DNA from: Acidipropionibacterium sp.
GTDB lineage: Bacteria; Actinomycetota; Actinomycetes; Propionibacteriales; Propionibacteriaceae
NCBI GenBank assembly: GCA_022647765.1
Contig: JALCLH010000011.1
Coordinates: 62,001-126,000, forward strand
Direction of reading: 5' to 3'
Length of the DNA: 64,000 nucleotides
Shown here: one piece after another, positions 38,181 to 46,059 of the stretch
How the letters are laid out: every line of letters begins with the position of its first letter
Position numbering within the stretch: the stretch's first letter is position 1
The notes under the pieces: generated by a model
Database searches by the model: none
Told to the model about the DNA's origin: nothing
What the model saw: only the letters and a program-made list of their open reading frames with translations
Translations under genes and position numbers: made by a program

Positions 38181-38219
38181 ACCCCGCCGACTAGGGGTTG
38201 CACACCTAGTCAGCGGGGT
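38181..38219. terminator. Hairpin beside attR
   Basis: ACCCCGCCGACTAGG pairs with CCTAGTCAGCGGGGT with one mismatch. It is element-borne and stands exactly where the tRNA-Leu terminator should be, so the element supplies a replacement for the one displaced to the left end. Confidence 0.65.
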
Positions 38220-38221
38220 AT

Positions 38222-38252
38222 TCCCTGCTGTGCGCGAGAGAGGAGTTGAACC
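38222..38252. repeat. attR of the element
   Basis: Identical 31 bp to attL, here part of the complete tRNA-Leu gene. Confidence 0.92.
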
Positions 38253-38313
38253 TCCACGTCCCAAGGGACACTGGCACCTGAAGCCAGCGCGTCTGCCATT
38301 CCGCCACTCGCGC
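38231..38313 (-). tRNA. tRNA-Leu (anticodon CAG)
   Basis: Read on the minus strand: acceptor GCGCGAG, anticodon arm CTGGC-TTCAGGT-GCCAG with anticodon CAG, a long variable arm (TGTCCCTTGGGACG) and T-arm GGTTCAACTCC, closing with CTCGCGC. CCA is not encoded. The 3' part is the crossover site of the integrated element, and the gene stays whole after integration. Confidence 0.95.
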
Positions 38314-38406
38314 AACGGGTCCGCCGTGCGAACCCAACCCGGGAAATATAGCACGGGGAGACGGGCGGCCAAAACCAGCGTCGGCCGAGTATGCAACAGT
38401 GACCCT

Positions 38407-39105
38407 GTGCTTGGTCTCCTCGCCCCGGCCTTCGCCCTCGGTATCGCAGGCTTCGATCCACTCGGTTCTGCGGTCCTTCTGGCCGCGCTCGGCCTCGGCG
38501 CCAGGCGCCGCGGGGTGCTCACCCTGGCCGTCTGCTCGGTGGGCACATCCCTGGTGCTGGCGCTGGCGTCGATCTTAGGCCTGAACGCGCTCGCGACAAC
38601 CATCGGCATCCATCCGCCGCACATCCCGCACGCGGTCTGGCTGGCGCTGGCCGCCGCGGTCGGTCTGGGATTGCTGATCTGGGCGCTGTTCCTGCTGTTC
38701 AGATCTCCGTCCGGTGATGAGGAACCGAAGGCGGGCGCGGCGAAACCGCGCTCGGCCAGCCCCGGGGCGCTGGCATTCAGCGGACTGCTGGTCGGGCTCT
38801 CCTCACTGGCCGATCCCGCATTCTGGGCGATGGTGGTCGACGCCTCCCGCTGGTCGAAGACCTCCTGGCGGATCATCGAGGCGCTCATCTGGGTGATCTG
38901 CAGCCATTCGCTGCTGATCGCGCTGACGGTGGCCTACTTCGCCGTCGGCGGGCAACGGGTCGAGCAGCTCGTCGAGAAGGTCGGTACTGGTCACAAAGTC
39001 GCCATTCGGCGCGGGATCGCCATCGTGGCCGGGGCGCTCGGCATCCTGTTCCTGGTCGACGCCGGCTACGCGCTCACCACCGGAAGGTGGCTGCTCAAGA
39101 TCTGA
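38407..39105 (+). CDS. Multi-pass membrane protein of unknown function
   Basis: A 232-residue protein with about six membrane segments and a charged loop in the middle (RSPSGDEEPKAGAAKPRS). The layout resembles small LysE/GAP-like transporters, but I do not recognise a family motif. I chose the GTG at 38407 because the upstream frame runs through the tRNA gene. Confidence 0.65.
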   Translation: MLGLLAPAFALGIAGFDPLGSAVLLAALGLGARRRGVLTLAVCSVGTSLVLALASILGLNALATTIGIHPPHIPHAVWLALAAAVGLGLLIWALFLLFRSPSGDEEPKAGAAKPRSASPGALAFSGLLVGLSSLADPAFWAMVVDASRWSKTSWRIIEALIWVICSHSLLIALTVAYFAVGGQRVEQLVEKVGTGHKVAIRRGIAIVAGALGILFLVDAGYALTTGRWLLKI

Positions 39106-39127
39106 GGACGCCCCTCGAACCCCGGGC

Positions 39128-40366
39128 TCACTCCTTCTGATGGCGCGGCGACCCTGCGCGCCGCGCATGGCCCAGCACCCCGGTGGCGATCCCGATCGCC
39201 AGACCGGCCAGCCCGGCGCCGACGGCCACCAGGATCTGCGGACGCCCCCAGGCCGGTCTCGGCGTCCTCGTCGAGTCGAGCTGCTGGCCGTGCGGAACCG
39301 GGCGCCCCTGAGAGGCGGCCGCCGCGACGGTGTTCGCGCGTTTGGCGACGGCGTCCAGGGTGGCGGCGAGCAGCTGGGTGGTGTACTTCCGATGGGTCGG
39401 GAGTCCCTGCGCCAGCTCGGAGTCGAAGGTGGACTGCATGGTGAGGATCCGCGTCATCGCCGGGGTCGCGTCGCACACCGGATCCCCCGACAGGCAGACC
39501 GAGTAGGTGTTCGGATATGCGGTGGCCGGGATGAGCGCGTGGTGCTTGGTCACGGCGGCGCGCGCCTGGACCAGGTTGTAGGAGCCGTTGTGGATGTCGA
39601 TGGTGGTCTGGATGAGGGTCTTGACCTGGGTGTCCCGGTTCCCGCCGACCTGTTCGACCCGTCCCCGCAGGTAGTACAGCAGGGCCGACAGACCGATCGA
39701 GGTGAGCGGCGCCGTGCCGGAGAGCTCCTGGGCGTTCTGGCCGGGGTGATGGTCCGGGTTCCCGGCCAGTATCGCCCCGGCCAGGCGACTGCTGGTGTCG
39801 GTGCGGGCCAGCGCCTCGGTGATCGCCTGGGCTCCCTGGGAGAATCCGGCCAGCACCACCCACTCCTTCGGGCATCGCTTCGACTGGCCGGTGAGCAGGG
39901 CGGACAGTCTCTCGGCGCCGATCCTCGCGGAGTCGAAATAGGGGGTCGAGGGCATCGGGTCGTCGAGCAGCAAGGCGCTCATCGACGCCGACTTCAGGGT
40001 CAGCGGATCGGCCGCCGGATAGTCGAGCCAGACCTGACGGACGGTGCCCCTGCCGGCCCATCGGCTGGCCAGGCCGTCGCGGATCCCGGTGACGGTGGTC
40101 CCGTAGGGGGCCGTCTCGCCCGAGCCGCGCACCCCGACGAACATCAGGGAGGCGCAGGGCTGGCTGGAGGCATTCCCCGAGGCGACCGGCGCCGATCGCC
40201 AGCCGGAGCCTGGGTCCCCCGGGTCCGCCGCCGCGGCTGTCGGGGCGGCGAATGCCGGGACGCCGAGCAGAACCAGGGCCATCAGGAGACCGGCCAACCT
40301 GGCTCCCACCCTCCCGAGGCGATGTCGCGGGCAGACAGGAAGCCGGAAAACCATGTCCCCAGTCAA
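39128..40366 (-). CDS. Cutinase-family secreted serine hydrolase
   Basis: A 412-residue exported protein. Signal segment around 20-45 (LAGLLMALVLLGVPAFAAPTAAAA), then a cutinase-type alpha/beta hydrolase: CASLMFVGVRGSGE, nucleophile elbow GFSQGA (about 170), the Asp region CLSGDPVCDA and His in THRKY. A C-terminal membrane helix (ILVAVGAGLAGLAIGIATGVLGHA) and basic tail anchor it to the cell. Cutinase-like proteins of actinobacteria cleave lipids or polyesters. Convergent with the membrane protein. Confidence 0.8.
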   Translation of the reverse strand: MTGDMVFRLPVCPRHRLGRVGARLAGLLMALVLLGVPAFAAPTAAAADPGDPGSGWRSAPVASGNASSQPCASLMFVGVRGSGETAPYGTTVTGIRDGLASRWAGRGTVRQVWLDYPAADPLTLKSASMSALLLDDPMPSTPYFDSARIGAERLSALLTGQSKRCPKEWVVLAGFSQGAQAITEALARTDTSSRLAGAILAGNPDHHPGQNAQELSGTAPLTSIGLSALLYYLRGRVEQVGGNRDTQVKTLIQTTIDIHNGSYNLVQARAAVTKHHALIPATAYPNTYSVCLSGDPVCDATPAMTRILTMQSTFDSELAQGLPTHRKYTTQLLAATLDAVAKRANTVAAAASQGRPVPHGQQLDSTRTPRPAWGRPQILVAVGAGLAGLAIGIATGVLGHARRAGSPRHQKE

Positions 40367-40402
40367 CCAGCCAGACCCAGGGCTGCTCTCAGCACGGGGA
40401 AG

Positions 40403-40467
40403 GTGAACATTTCACTCGCATAAGGAAGCCGATCACAGGACGCAGCAGCGATCCGGTCCTTACGCGA
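40403..40467. repeat. Palindromic repeat family A, copy 4, left part (split by IS110)
   Basis: GTGAACATTTCACTCGCATA and centre, ending CCTTACGCGA at the IS boundary. The right arm GTGAAATGTTCAC follows the IS at 41881-41893. Together they form one complete element. Confidence 0.88.
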
Positions 40468-40481
40468 TGCTTCTATGTCTG

Positions 40482-41579
40482 TCAAGCCGCTGCCACCACC
40501 TGTGCCGGCTCATCAGCGCAGACCGGGTGTGCACGGTTCAACAACCTCCAGATACTGCGGGCCACATACCGCTTCAAGCACCTCCAGATCTCAGTACGAG
40601 TCCGACCCTGCCTGGTGCGCCGCTCCACATACTCCCGGGTCGCCTGATCCCCCCGGGCCCGAGTCATCACGATCCGGTACAACGCCGCATTCAACCGCCG
40701 ATCCCCACCCCGGTTCAACCGGTAGCGCACCGTCTTGCCCGAGGACGCCGCCACCGGAGAGACCCCGGCCAGCGCGGCGAACCCCGCCTCACTGCGGATC
40801 CGTCCCGGACGCGACCACGCCGAGATGATCACCGCGGCACTGACCGGGCCCACCCCGAACAGGTCCAACAGTTCGGGGGCCACCGCACCCACCAGGCCGT
40901 CGATGGCGGCCAGGTTGGTCTTCAACTGCGCGTCAAGGTCGGTGACCCGCCTGGCCAGGCGCACGGCCTCGGCGCGCGCGGTCGCCTCCCCGATCCGGTC
41001 ACCGGCACGCTCGCGCCAGCGGGCCACCTCCGCGATCTGGGTGCCGGTCAACGTGTGGCGGGCATCGGCGCCCAGGTCGAAGCGGCGCAGCAGGCCGGTC
41101 AGGGTGCAGATCGCGGCACTGCGCTCGTGGTTCATCTGCTCGCGGGCGCAGGTGAGGACCTCCAGGCCCTGGCCGGTCTGGCCCGAGCGCCAGTCCCGCA
41201 ACCGGGACATCCGGGTGGCCGCGGCACTGGAGGCTGCGGCGACCGCGTCGATCGGGTCGGTCTTGGGGCCCCCGGCCCGATGCGGGGTGGGGGCCTCGGT
41301 GACCCGGTAGCCGGCCCCGGTGAGCCGGTCGGCGATGGTGGCCCCGTAGGAGCCGGTGCACTCGGCCGAGATCAGGACCTGGTCTGGTCCGGTGCTGGTG
41401 CGCCGCCCGATCCAGTCGAGGGCCCGGGCCAGTCCGGCCGGGTGTGTGGGGAAGGTCTGCTGGTCGGTGATGCGGCCGGTGGTGGTGTCCAGGATCGCGT
41501 AGGAGTGGGTGGCGGCGTGGGTGTCGATGCCCACGATCCACCGGTAGCGGTCTGCGGTGAGGGGTTGCATACTGGGCAT
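40482..41579 (-). CDS. IS110-family DEDD transposase/recombinase (intact)
   Basis: 365 residues. The RuvC-like DEDD domain shows D19 (GIDTHAATHS), E73 (ISAECTGSYG), D108 and D111 (KTDPIDA). A coiled coil follows, then the Tnp domain (Transposase_20) with LFGVGPVSAAVII and the serine-bearing FAALAGVSPVAASSGKTVRYRLNRGGDRRLN. IS110 enzymes recombine donor and target DNA under guidance of a bridge RNA from the element's own non-coding end. The start MPSMQPLTADRYRW is supported by its match to copy 1. Confidence 0.93.
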   Translation of the reverse strand: MPSMQPLTADRYRWIVGIDTHAATHSYAILDTTTGRITDQQTFPTHPAGLARALDWIGRRTSTGPDQVLISAECTGSYGATIADRLTGAGYRVTEAPTPHRAGGPKTDPIDAVAAASSAAATRMSRLRDWRSGQTGQGLEVLTCAREQMNHERSAAICTLTGLLRRFDLGADARHTLTGTQIAEVARWRERAGDRIGEATARAEAVRLARRVTDLDAQLKTNLAAIDGLVGAVAPELLDLFGVGPVSAAVIISAWSRPGRIRSEAGFAALAGVSPVAASSGKTVRYRLNRGGDRRLNAALYRIVMTRARGDQATREYVERRTRQGRTRTEIWRCLKRYVARSIWRLLNRAHPVCADEPAQVVAAA

Positions 41580-41619
41580 TGGCGATGCTCCTCGACGTGT
41601 TGGGAACGGTGTCGCTGTC

Positions 41620-41865
41620 GGCGCCGGCTCGTACGGTGTGATCGCGGGGCAACTCTGTCATCGGTCACGCTCCCACCGGGTGTGGGGGTGGACGGGCTTC
41701 TATCAGGTCACCGCGGTCGGGCGGGCCGGTGCCGTCATCGGGGGCCTGGATGGACACATCGCGTAATGGGCACCCCATTGTTGTGTGGGGGCCGGAGTGA
41801 TATGGGGTCACGTCCAGGCATCCGGTGACGACACCCAGCCTGCCAGTCGGTCCCAGACCGACCAC
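41620..41865 (-). ncRNA. Predicted IS110 bridge RNA (copy 2)
   Basis: It lies upstream of the transposase. On the minus strand, the target loop has CATATCACTC (41804-41795) and TTACGCGA (41766-41759) on its two sides, closed by a CCCCA...TGGGG hairpin. The donor loop has ATAGAAGC (41703-41696) and ACAGA (41658-41654). The first pair matches the genomic flanks, the second the joined IS ends. A 5' hairpin (GTCGGTC/GACCGAC, 41862-41846) precedes them. Ends are approximate. The order target loop then donor loop is as in IS621. Confidence 0.78.
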
Positions 41866-41903
41866 CACCAGACTTACAGAGTGAAATGTTCACTCGCCAC
41901 CGA

Positions 41904-42365
41904 TCAGTCGACCTGGAAGGTTCCGGTGACCGAGGCCTGATCGAGCTCGGTGGTGTGGATGGCGAACCGCACCTGCACATTCGCGGCATCATCGGCGGCA
42001 TCCAGGTGTGCCGACGGCATCGCGTGCACGGTGTGGATGTAGCGGTGCGCCGGACCCGCTGGCGGGAACGGCCCGGAGTAGCCCGGCTCCTGGGCGTCAT
42101 TGACCCACTGACGCACCCCGGCCGGCAGCGGCCCGCCCTCGGGAATCTCGGTGACATCCGCCGGGATGTCGGCCAGGATCCAGTGCCAGAACCCCGAACC
42201 GGTCGGAGCATCGGGATCGTAGATGGTGATCGCATAGGACTTCGTGCTGGACGGGCCACGGGTCCAGGACAGCTGCGGGATGACATTGCGCCCGCCGACA
42301 CTGGCGTGGGCGTAGCTGAGGTCGATCGGCTCGCCCTCGGTGATGGAGGTGCTGGTGAGTTCCAT
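41904..42365 (-). CDS. YbhB/YbcL-type phosphatidylethanolamine-binding protein
   Basis: A 153-residue PEBP-fold cytosolic protein: NVIPQLSWTRGPSSTKSYAITIYDPDAPTGSGFWHWILADIP carries the ligand-pocket DPDAP and the HWI motif, and the C-terminal half has HRYIHTVHAM. The bacterial role is poorly known. The family A right arm lies 10 bp beyond its stop. Confidence 0.88.
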   Translation of the reverse strand: MELTSTSITEGEPIDLSYAHASVGGRNVIPQLSWTRGPSSTKSYAITIYDPDAPTGSGFWHWILADIPADVTEIPEGGPLPAGVRQWVNDAQEPGYSGPFPPAGPAHRYIHTVHAMPSAHLDAADDAANVQVRFAIHTTELDQASVTGTFQVD

Positions 42366-42523
42366 GGCTCGTCCTTCCTCGATGCTGCTGATGGATGGTG
42401 CGCGAATGGTGCTGCGCTGAGCACTCTGTGCTCAACGATCCGTGCTCAACAATCTGTGCCTATCATGCCGCGCCCGATCCGGGAGACCGCGCCTGCGTCG
42501 CGCGACCACGGAGTTCGCAAAGG

Positions 42524-45118
42524 TCAGTCCATCCGGGCGAAGGCCCGGGTCCGCAGCACCAGATCGTCGGCCTCGTCGCACTCGTCCAGGTCGACGGTGG
42601 CGGCGATCGACCAGTCGTGGTTCCCCTCCGGATCGTCGATGATCTGGCGCACCAGCCAGATCCGCGAGCCGTCCCGGGAGGGCTCCTTCTCGATCATCAG
42701 CAGCGCCGGCGACCGGGCGTCGGGCCCGTCGTTGAGCTCCTCGTGCTCGTCCCAGTAGGCGCCCAGGGCGTCCTCCCAGTCGCGGGCCCGCATCCGCGAC
42801 CCCTCGGGCTCCAGTGCGGCCAGCCCCTCGAAGTCGTCGTCGGCGGCCAGGATCACCTTGCGGAACATCGCATTGCGCAGCGCCACCCTGAAGGCCCGTT
42901 GGTTGGAGCTGAAGGTCCGCACCGGGCGGACCTCCTCGGCCCCCTCCTCATCCACCGGATGGGTGAGCGCCTCCCACTCGTCGATGAGGGAGGAGTCGGT
43001 GGTGCGGACCACCTCGCCGAGCCAGGAGATGATGTCCTCCAGCTCCTCGGTCCGCTCGGCCTCCGGAACGGTCTGGCGCAGCGCACGGTAGGCGTCGGTG
43101 AGGTAGCGCAGCACCAGGCCCTCGGAGCGCTGCACCTTGTAGAAGGCGCAGAACTCGCCGAAGGTCATCGCCCGCTCGTACATGTCGCGGACGATCGACT
43201 TGGGCGACAGCGCGTCGGCCGGCACCCAGGGGTGGGCCGGGGAGAAGATCTCGAACAGGGCGTCGAGGGTCTCCTCCAGCGGCTTGGGCCATTCGACCTC
43301 GTCGAGGGCCTCCATCCGCTCCTCGTAGTCCAGCCCCTCGGCCTTCATCTCACCGATGGCCTCGCCGCGCGCCTCGTGCTGTTGGGCGAAGAGCACCGCC
43401 ATCGGATTGTCGAGGGTGGCCTCGATCACCGAGACGACGTCCAGGGCGTGCTCGGGGGACTCGGGATCCAGCGTCTCGATGGCCTCTGCGGCGAAGGAAC
43501 TCAGCGGCTGGTTGAGGGCGAAGTCCTCCTGCAGCTCCTCGCTCATCGCATAACGGCGCCCGCCCGCGGTCGGCCCGTCCAGCCGGTGCACCACCCCGGA
43601 TCTCAGCAGCGCATGACCCAGCTGGAGGGCCCGCTTGTAGAGCCGGCGCCGCTCCCGCGGATTGGCCGTGGCGCCGTCGACCAGGTGCTTCACCGCGACG
43701 ACGGTGTCCTCGTCGCGGGACAGCAGGTTGAGCAGCATCGCGTCGGTGATCCGCATCCGGGCGTGCAGGATCTCCGGCGTCGAGTCGATGAGTTTGCGGA
43801 AGGTCTCCTCGTCGTAGTTGACGAATCCCTCGGGGGCCTTGTGCTTCTGGATCCGGCGGGCCTTCTTGGCGTCCCCGCCGGCCTTGGCAAGGGCTTTCGC
43901 GTTGGCGACGGCGTGCTCGGGGGCCTGCCCGACGACATAGCCGACGGTGTCGAAGCCGGCCCGCCCGGCCCGCCCGGCGATCTGGTGGAACTCGCGGGAT
44001 TTCAGCACCCTCATCCGGGAGCCGTCGAACTTGGTGAGGGAGGTGAACATCACCGAGCGGATCGGCACATTGATCCCCACCCCGAGGGTGTCGGTGCCGC
44101 AGATCACCTTGAGCCGCCCCCGCTGGGCCAGGGTCTCCACCAGACGCCGGTACTTCGGCAGCATCCCGGCGTGGTGCACCCCGATCCCGGCGGTGATGAA
44201 TTTGCGCACCGTGGAGCCGAATCCCTTGGAGAATCGGAAGTCGGCGATCTCGGCGGCGATCTCGCGGCGCTCCCCGGTGCTCACCAGCTTCACCGAGGTG
44301 AGCGACTGGGCTCGCTCCAACGCCTGCTTCTGGGAGGGGTGGACGATGTAGACCGGCGCCTTGCCGTCGTCGACGAGGCTCGCGATGGTCTCGTGGTCGG
44401 GCTCCATCGACCACTCGTAGAGCAGCGGCACCGGGCGGGTGACGCCGGTGATCACCTCGGTGGGCCGGCCGGTGGCGTCGGTGAGGTTCTCGGCGAGCTG
44501 GGAGACGTCGCCCAGGGTGGCGCTCATGATGATCTGCTGGGCCTGGGGCAGCTCGGTGAGGGGGACCTGCCAGGCCCAGCCGCGGTCCGGGTCTCCGATG
44601 AAGTGGAACTCGTCCATCACCACCTGGTCGACCATCGCGTGCCGGCCCTCGCGCAGGGCGATATTGGCGAGGATCTCAGCGGTGCAGCAGATGATCGGGG
44701 CATCGGGATTGACCGAGGCGTCGCCGGTGACCATGCCCACCCGGGAGGCGCCGAAGATCTCGCACAGGGAGAAGAACTTCTCGCTCACCAGGGCCTTGAT
44801 CGGGGCGGTGTAGTAGGAGCGGCCGCCGCCGGCGACGCAGGCGAAGTGCGCCGCGGTGGCGATCAGAGACTTCCCGGAGCCGGTCGGGGTGGTGACGATG
44901 ACATGGGAGCCGGTGACGATGTCGAGCACCGCCTCCTCCTGGTGCTCGTACATCTCCAGGCCGTCGGCGGCGACCGCCCGCTCCAGATGGTCGATGGCCA
45001 TGTCCGGATCGATCGGCCGGGCGCCGGGGGAGTCCCAGCCGCGCGGGCGCTCCCCGCGGTCGGTCCCGACCGGCGGCCGGCCGTCGACCATGTCGTCCAG
45101 TGCCTCGGCCAGTCGCAC
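42524..45118 (-). CDS. Ski2-like DEAD/DEAH-box helicase (DUF3516)
   Basis: An 864-residue superfamily 2 RNA helicase. Walker A TTPTGSGKS (about 78-86), DEFH box (VVMDEFHFIGD), SAT (IIMSATLGD), motif V GTDTLGVGINVPI and motif VI QIAGRAGRAGFD lie in the first 400 residues. The C-terminal half is the DUF3516 region found in actinobacterial homologues. It is probably involved in RNA turnover. A pair of 66-bp repeats lies upstream. Confidence 0.88.
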   Translation of the reverse strand: MRLAEALDDMVDGRPPVGTDRGERPRGWDSPGARPIDPDMAIDHLERAVAADGLEMYEHQEEAVLDIVTGSHVIVTTPTGSGKSLIATAAHFACVAGGGRSYYTAPIKALVSEKFFSLCEIFGASRVGMVTGDASVNPDAPIICCTAEILANIALREGRHAMVDQVVMDEFHFIGDPDRGWAWQVPLTELPQAQQIIMSATLGDVSQLAENLTDATGRPTEVITGVTRPVPLLYEWSMEPDHETIASLVDDGKAPVYIVHPSQKQALERAQSLTSVKLVSTGERREIAAEIADFRFSKGFGSTVRKFITAGIGVHHAGMLPKYRRLVETLAQRGRLKVICGTDTLGVGINVPIRSVMFTSLTKFDGSRMRVLKSREFHQIAGRAGRAGFDTVGYVVGQAPEHAVANAKALAKAGGDAKKARRIQKHKAPEGFVNYDEETFRKLIDSTPEILHARMRITDAMLLNLLSRDEDTVVAVKHLVDGATANPRERRRLYKRALQLGHALLRSGVVHRLDGPTAGGRRYAMSEELQEDFALNQPLSSFAAEAIETLDPESPEHALDVVSVIEATLDNPMAVLFAQQHEARGEAIGEMKAEGLDYEERMEALDEVEWPKPLEETLDALFEIFSPAHPWVPADALSPKSIVRDMYERAMTFGEFCAFYKVQRSEGLVLRYLTDAYRALRQTVPEAERTEELEDIISWLGEVVRTTDSSLIDEWEALTHPVDEEGAEEVRPVRTFSSNQRAFRVALRNAMFRKVILAADDDFEGLAALEPEGSRMRARDWEDALGAYWDEHEELNDGPDARSPALLMIEKEPSRDGSRIWLVRQIIDDPEGNHDWSIAATVDLDECDEADDLVLRTRAFARMD

Positions 45119-45174
45119 GATGTCTCCTCCAGGTTGCTCGTCGGGCCCACGCTATCCGACGTACTCCTAAACCC

Positions 45175-45335
45175 GGCCATATGTGGGCCGGGGGCTGGAT
45201 AATCCACGCCGCGTCCGGAATATGGCCGGATTCAGGACGGCCGGCGCAATGGTCGTCCCGGAAACGGCCATATGTGGCCCGAGGTCTGGATTATCCACGC
45301 GGCGTCCGGTGGATGGCCGGATTCAGGAGTATGCC
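45175..45335. repeat. Two direct repeats of ~66 bp, 91-bp period
   Basis: Each copy runs from GGCCATATGTGG through TGGAT(A/T)ATCCACGC and GCGTCCGG to TGGCCGGATTCAGGA; they begin at 45175 and 45266. Inside each, GGATAATCC or GGATTATCC and CCATATGTGG/CCGGCC are small dyads. They occupy the promoter region shared by the helicase and the divergent aldolase-like gene, so they may be regulatory. Confidence 0.7.
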
Positions 45336-45375
45336 GGTTTGGGGCCCGGTTCGGCGGATGGGCATGATGGGGCCC

Positions 45376-46032
45376 ATGAGTTCTGAGCCGGCGTCCACGG
45401 ACGGGCGCCTTCCCCTCCCCGATCCGGTGCTGGCCTCGCGGATCATCGCGGTGCTGCCCGATGCCGCGGTCGGCGGCCTCTTCGCGCCCCTGGAGGTGAT
45501 GGTCGAGGAGGGTGTCAAGGCCTTCAGCGTGCCGGCCGGGGATACGGCGCGGTTCACCACTCTCACCACGGTCTTCGGCGCCCGCGCCACCTTCGGGGTC
45601 CACGGCCTCGTCGAGATCGACTCGATCGATGCCCTGGTGACCGCCGGAATGTCCTTCTGCCTGCCGGTCGCCGCCTCGGCGGAGCTGCTGGCGGCGCTGC
45701 GCGAGGCCGGCATCCCGGCGGCGCCGGACGCCCTCACCCCGACCGAGGTGCGCGGCGTCTGGGCCCGCGGGGCGGACGCCGTCCAGGTGGTTCCCGCCGA
45801 TCTGGGCGGGGCAAGCTACCCGGACCAGCTGGCCGAACTGGCCCCCGGGGCGGCCTGCGTGCCCCGCGGCGGGGTGGGCAGCTATGCGCTGCGCCAGTGG
45901 CTGAAGGCCGGCGCCCCGGCGGTCTGCCTGGACGAGACCCTGGTCGGCGATGCCTGCGACGGCGGCACGATGCCGGCTCTGCGCGAGCGGTGCCGTTCGA
46001 CTCTCGCGGTGGTCGCCGATCTGAGGGCCTGA
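45376..46032 (+). CDS. KDPG/KHG aldolase-fold protein lacking the usual catalytic residues
   Basis: A 218-residue TIM-barrel protein with the Eda family plan (RIIAVLPDAA, EEGVKAFSVPAGD, GMSFCLPVAASAELLAALREAGIPAAPDALTPTEV, GADAVQVVPADLGGASYPDQL). In active KDPG aldolases the strand-2 Glu and the Schiff-base Lys before FPA are conserved; here these positions read Ser (AFSVPA) and Gln (VQVVPA). It may therefore not be a KDPG aldolase. I chose the ATG at 45376 (MSSEPASTD). Confidence 0.65.
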   Translation: MSSEPASTDGRLPLPDPVLASRIIAVLPDAAVGGLFAPLEVMVEEGVKAFSVPAGDTARFTTLTTVFGARATFGVHGLVEIDSIDALVTAGMSFCLPVAASAELLAALREAGIPAAPDALTPTEVRGVWARGADAVQVVPADLGGASYPDQLAELAPGAACVPRGGVGSYALRQWLKAGAPAVCLDETLVGDACDGGTMPALRERCRSTLAVVADLRA

Positions 46033-46059
46033 GACGAGACGGTCCTGATCGCCTGAATC

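Larger units (their letters stand above)
28986..38252. mobile_element. Integrated 9.3-kb satellite-like phage element in tRNA-Leu
   Basis: It is bounded by 31-bp identical repeats, the left one a fragment of the tRNA-Leu gene and the right one part of the intact gene. It encodes a tyrosine integrase next to attR, a small HTH protein, a divergent regulator, a run of small overlapping genes, a replication helicase, an origin-like repeat region, a putative scaffold, an HK97-fold capsid protein and a head-tail adaptor. There is no portal, terminase, tail, lysis or holin gene, and the size is far below a prophage. The closest known type is a phage satellite that carries its own capsid gene (cf-PICI-like); that label is inference. 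Confidence 0.8.
40468..41880 (-). mobile_element. IS110-family insertion sequence, copy 2 (1,413 bp, intact)
   Basis: About 97% identical by eye to the copy at 20978 and with the same ends, orientation and insertion point within a family A palindrome. Core GA is present at 40466-40467 and 41879-41880. A short 14-bp segment follows the transposase and a 301-bp non-coding segment precedes it. Confidence 0.93.

Noticed and set aside
42395-45202. 935-residue plus-strand ORF
   Set aside because: Antisense shadow of the Ski2-like helicase.
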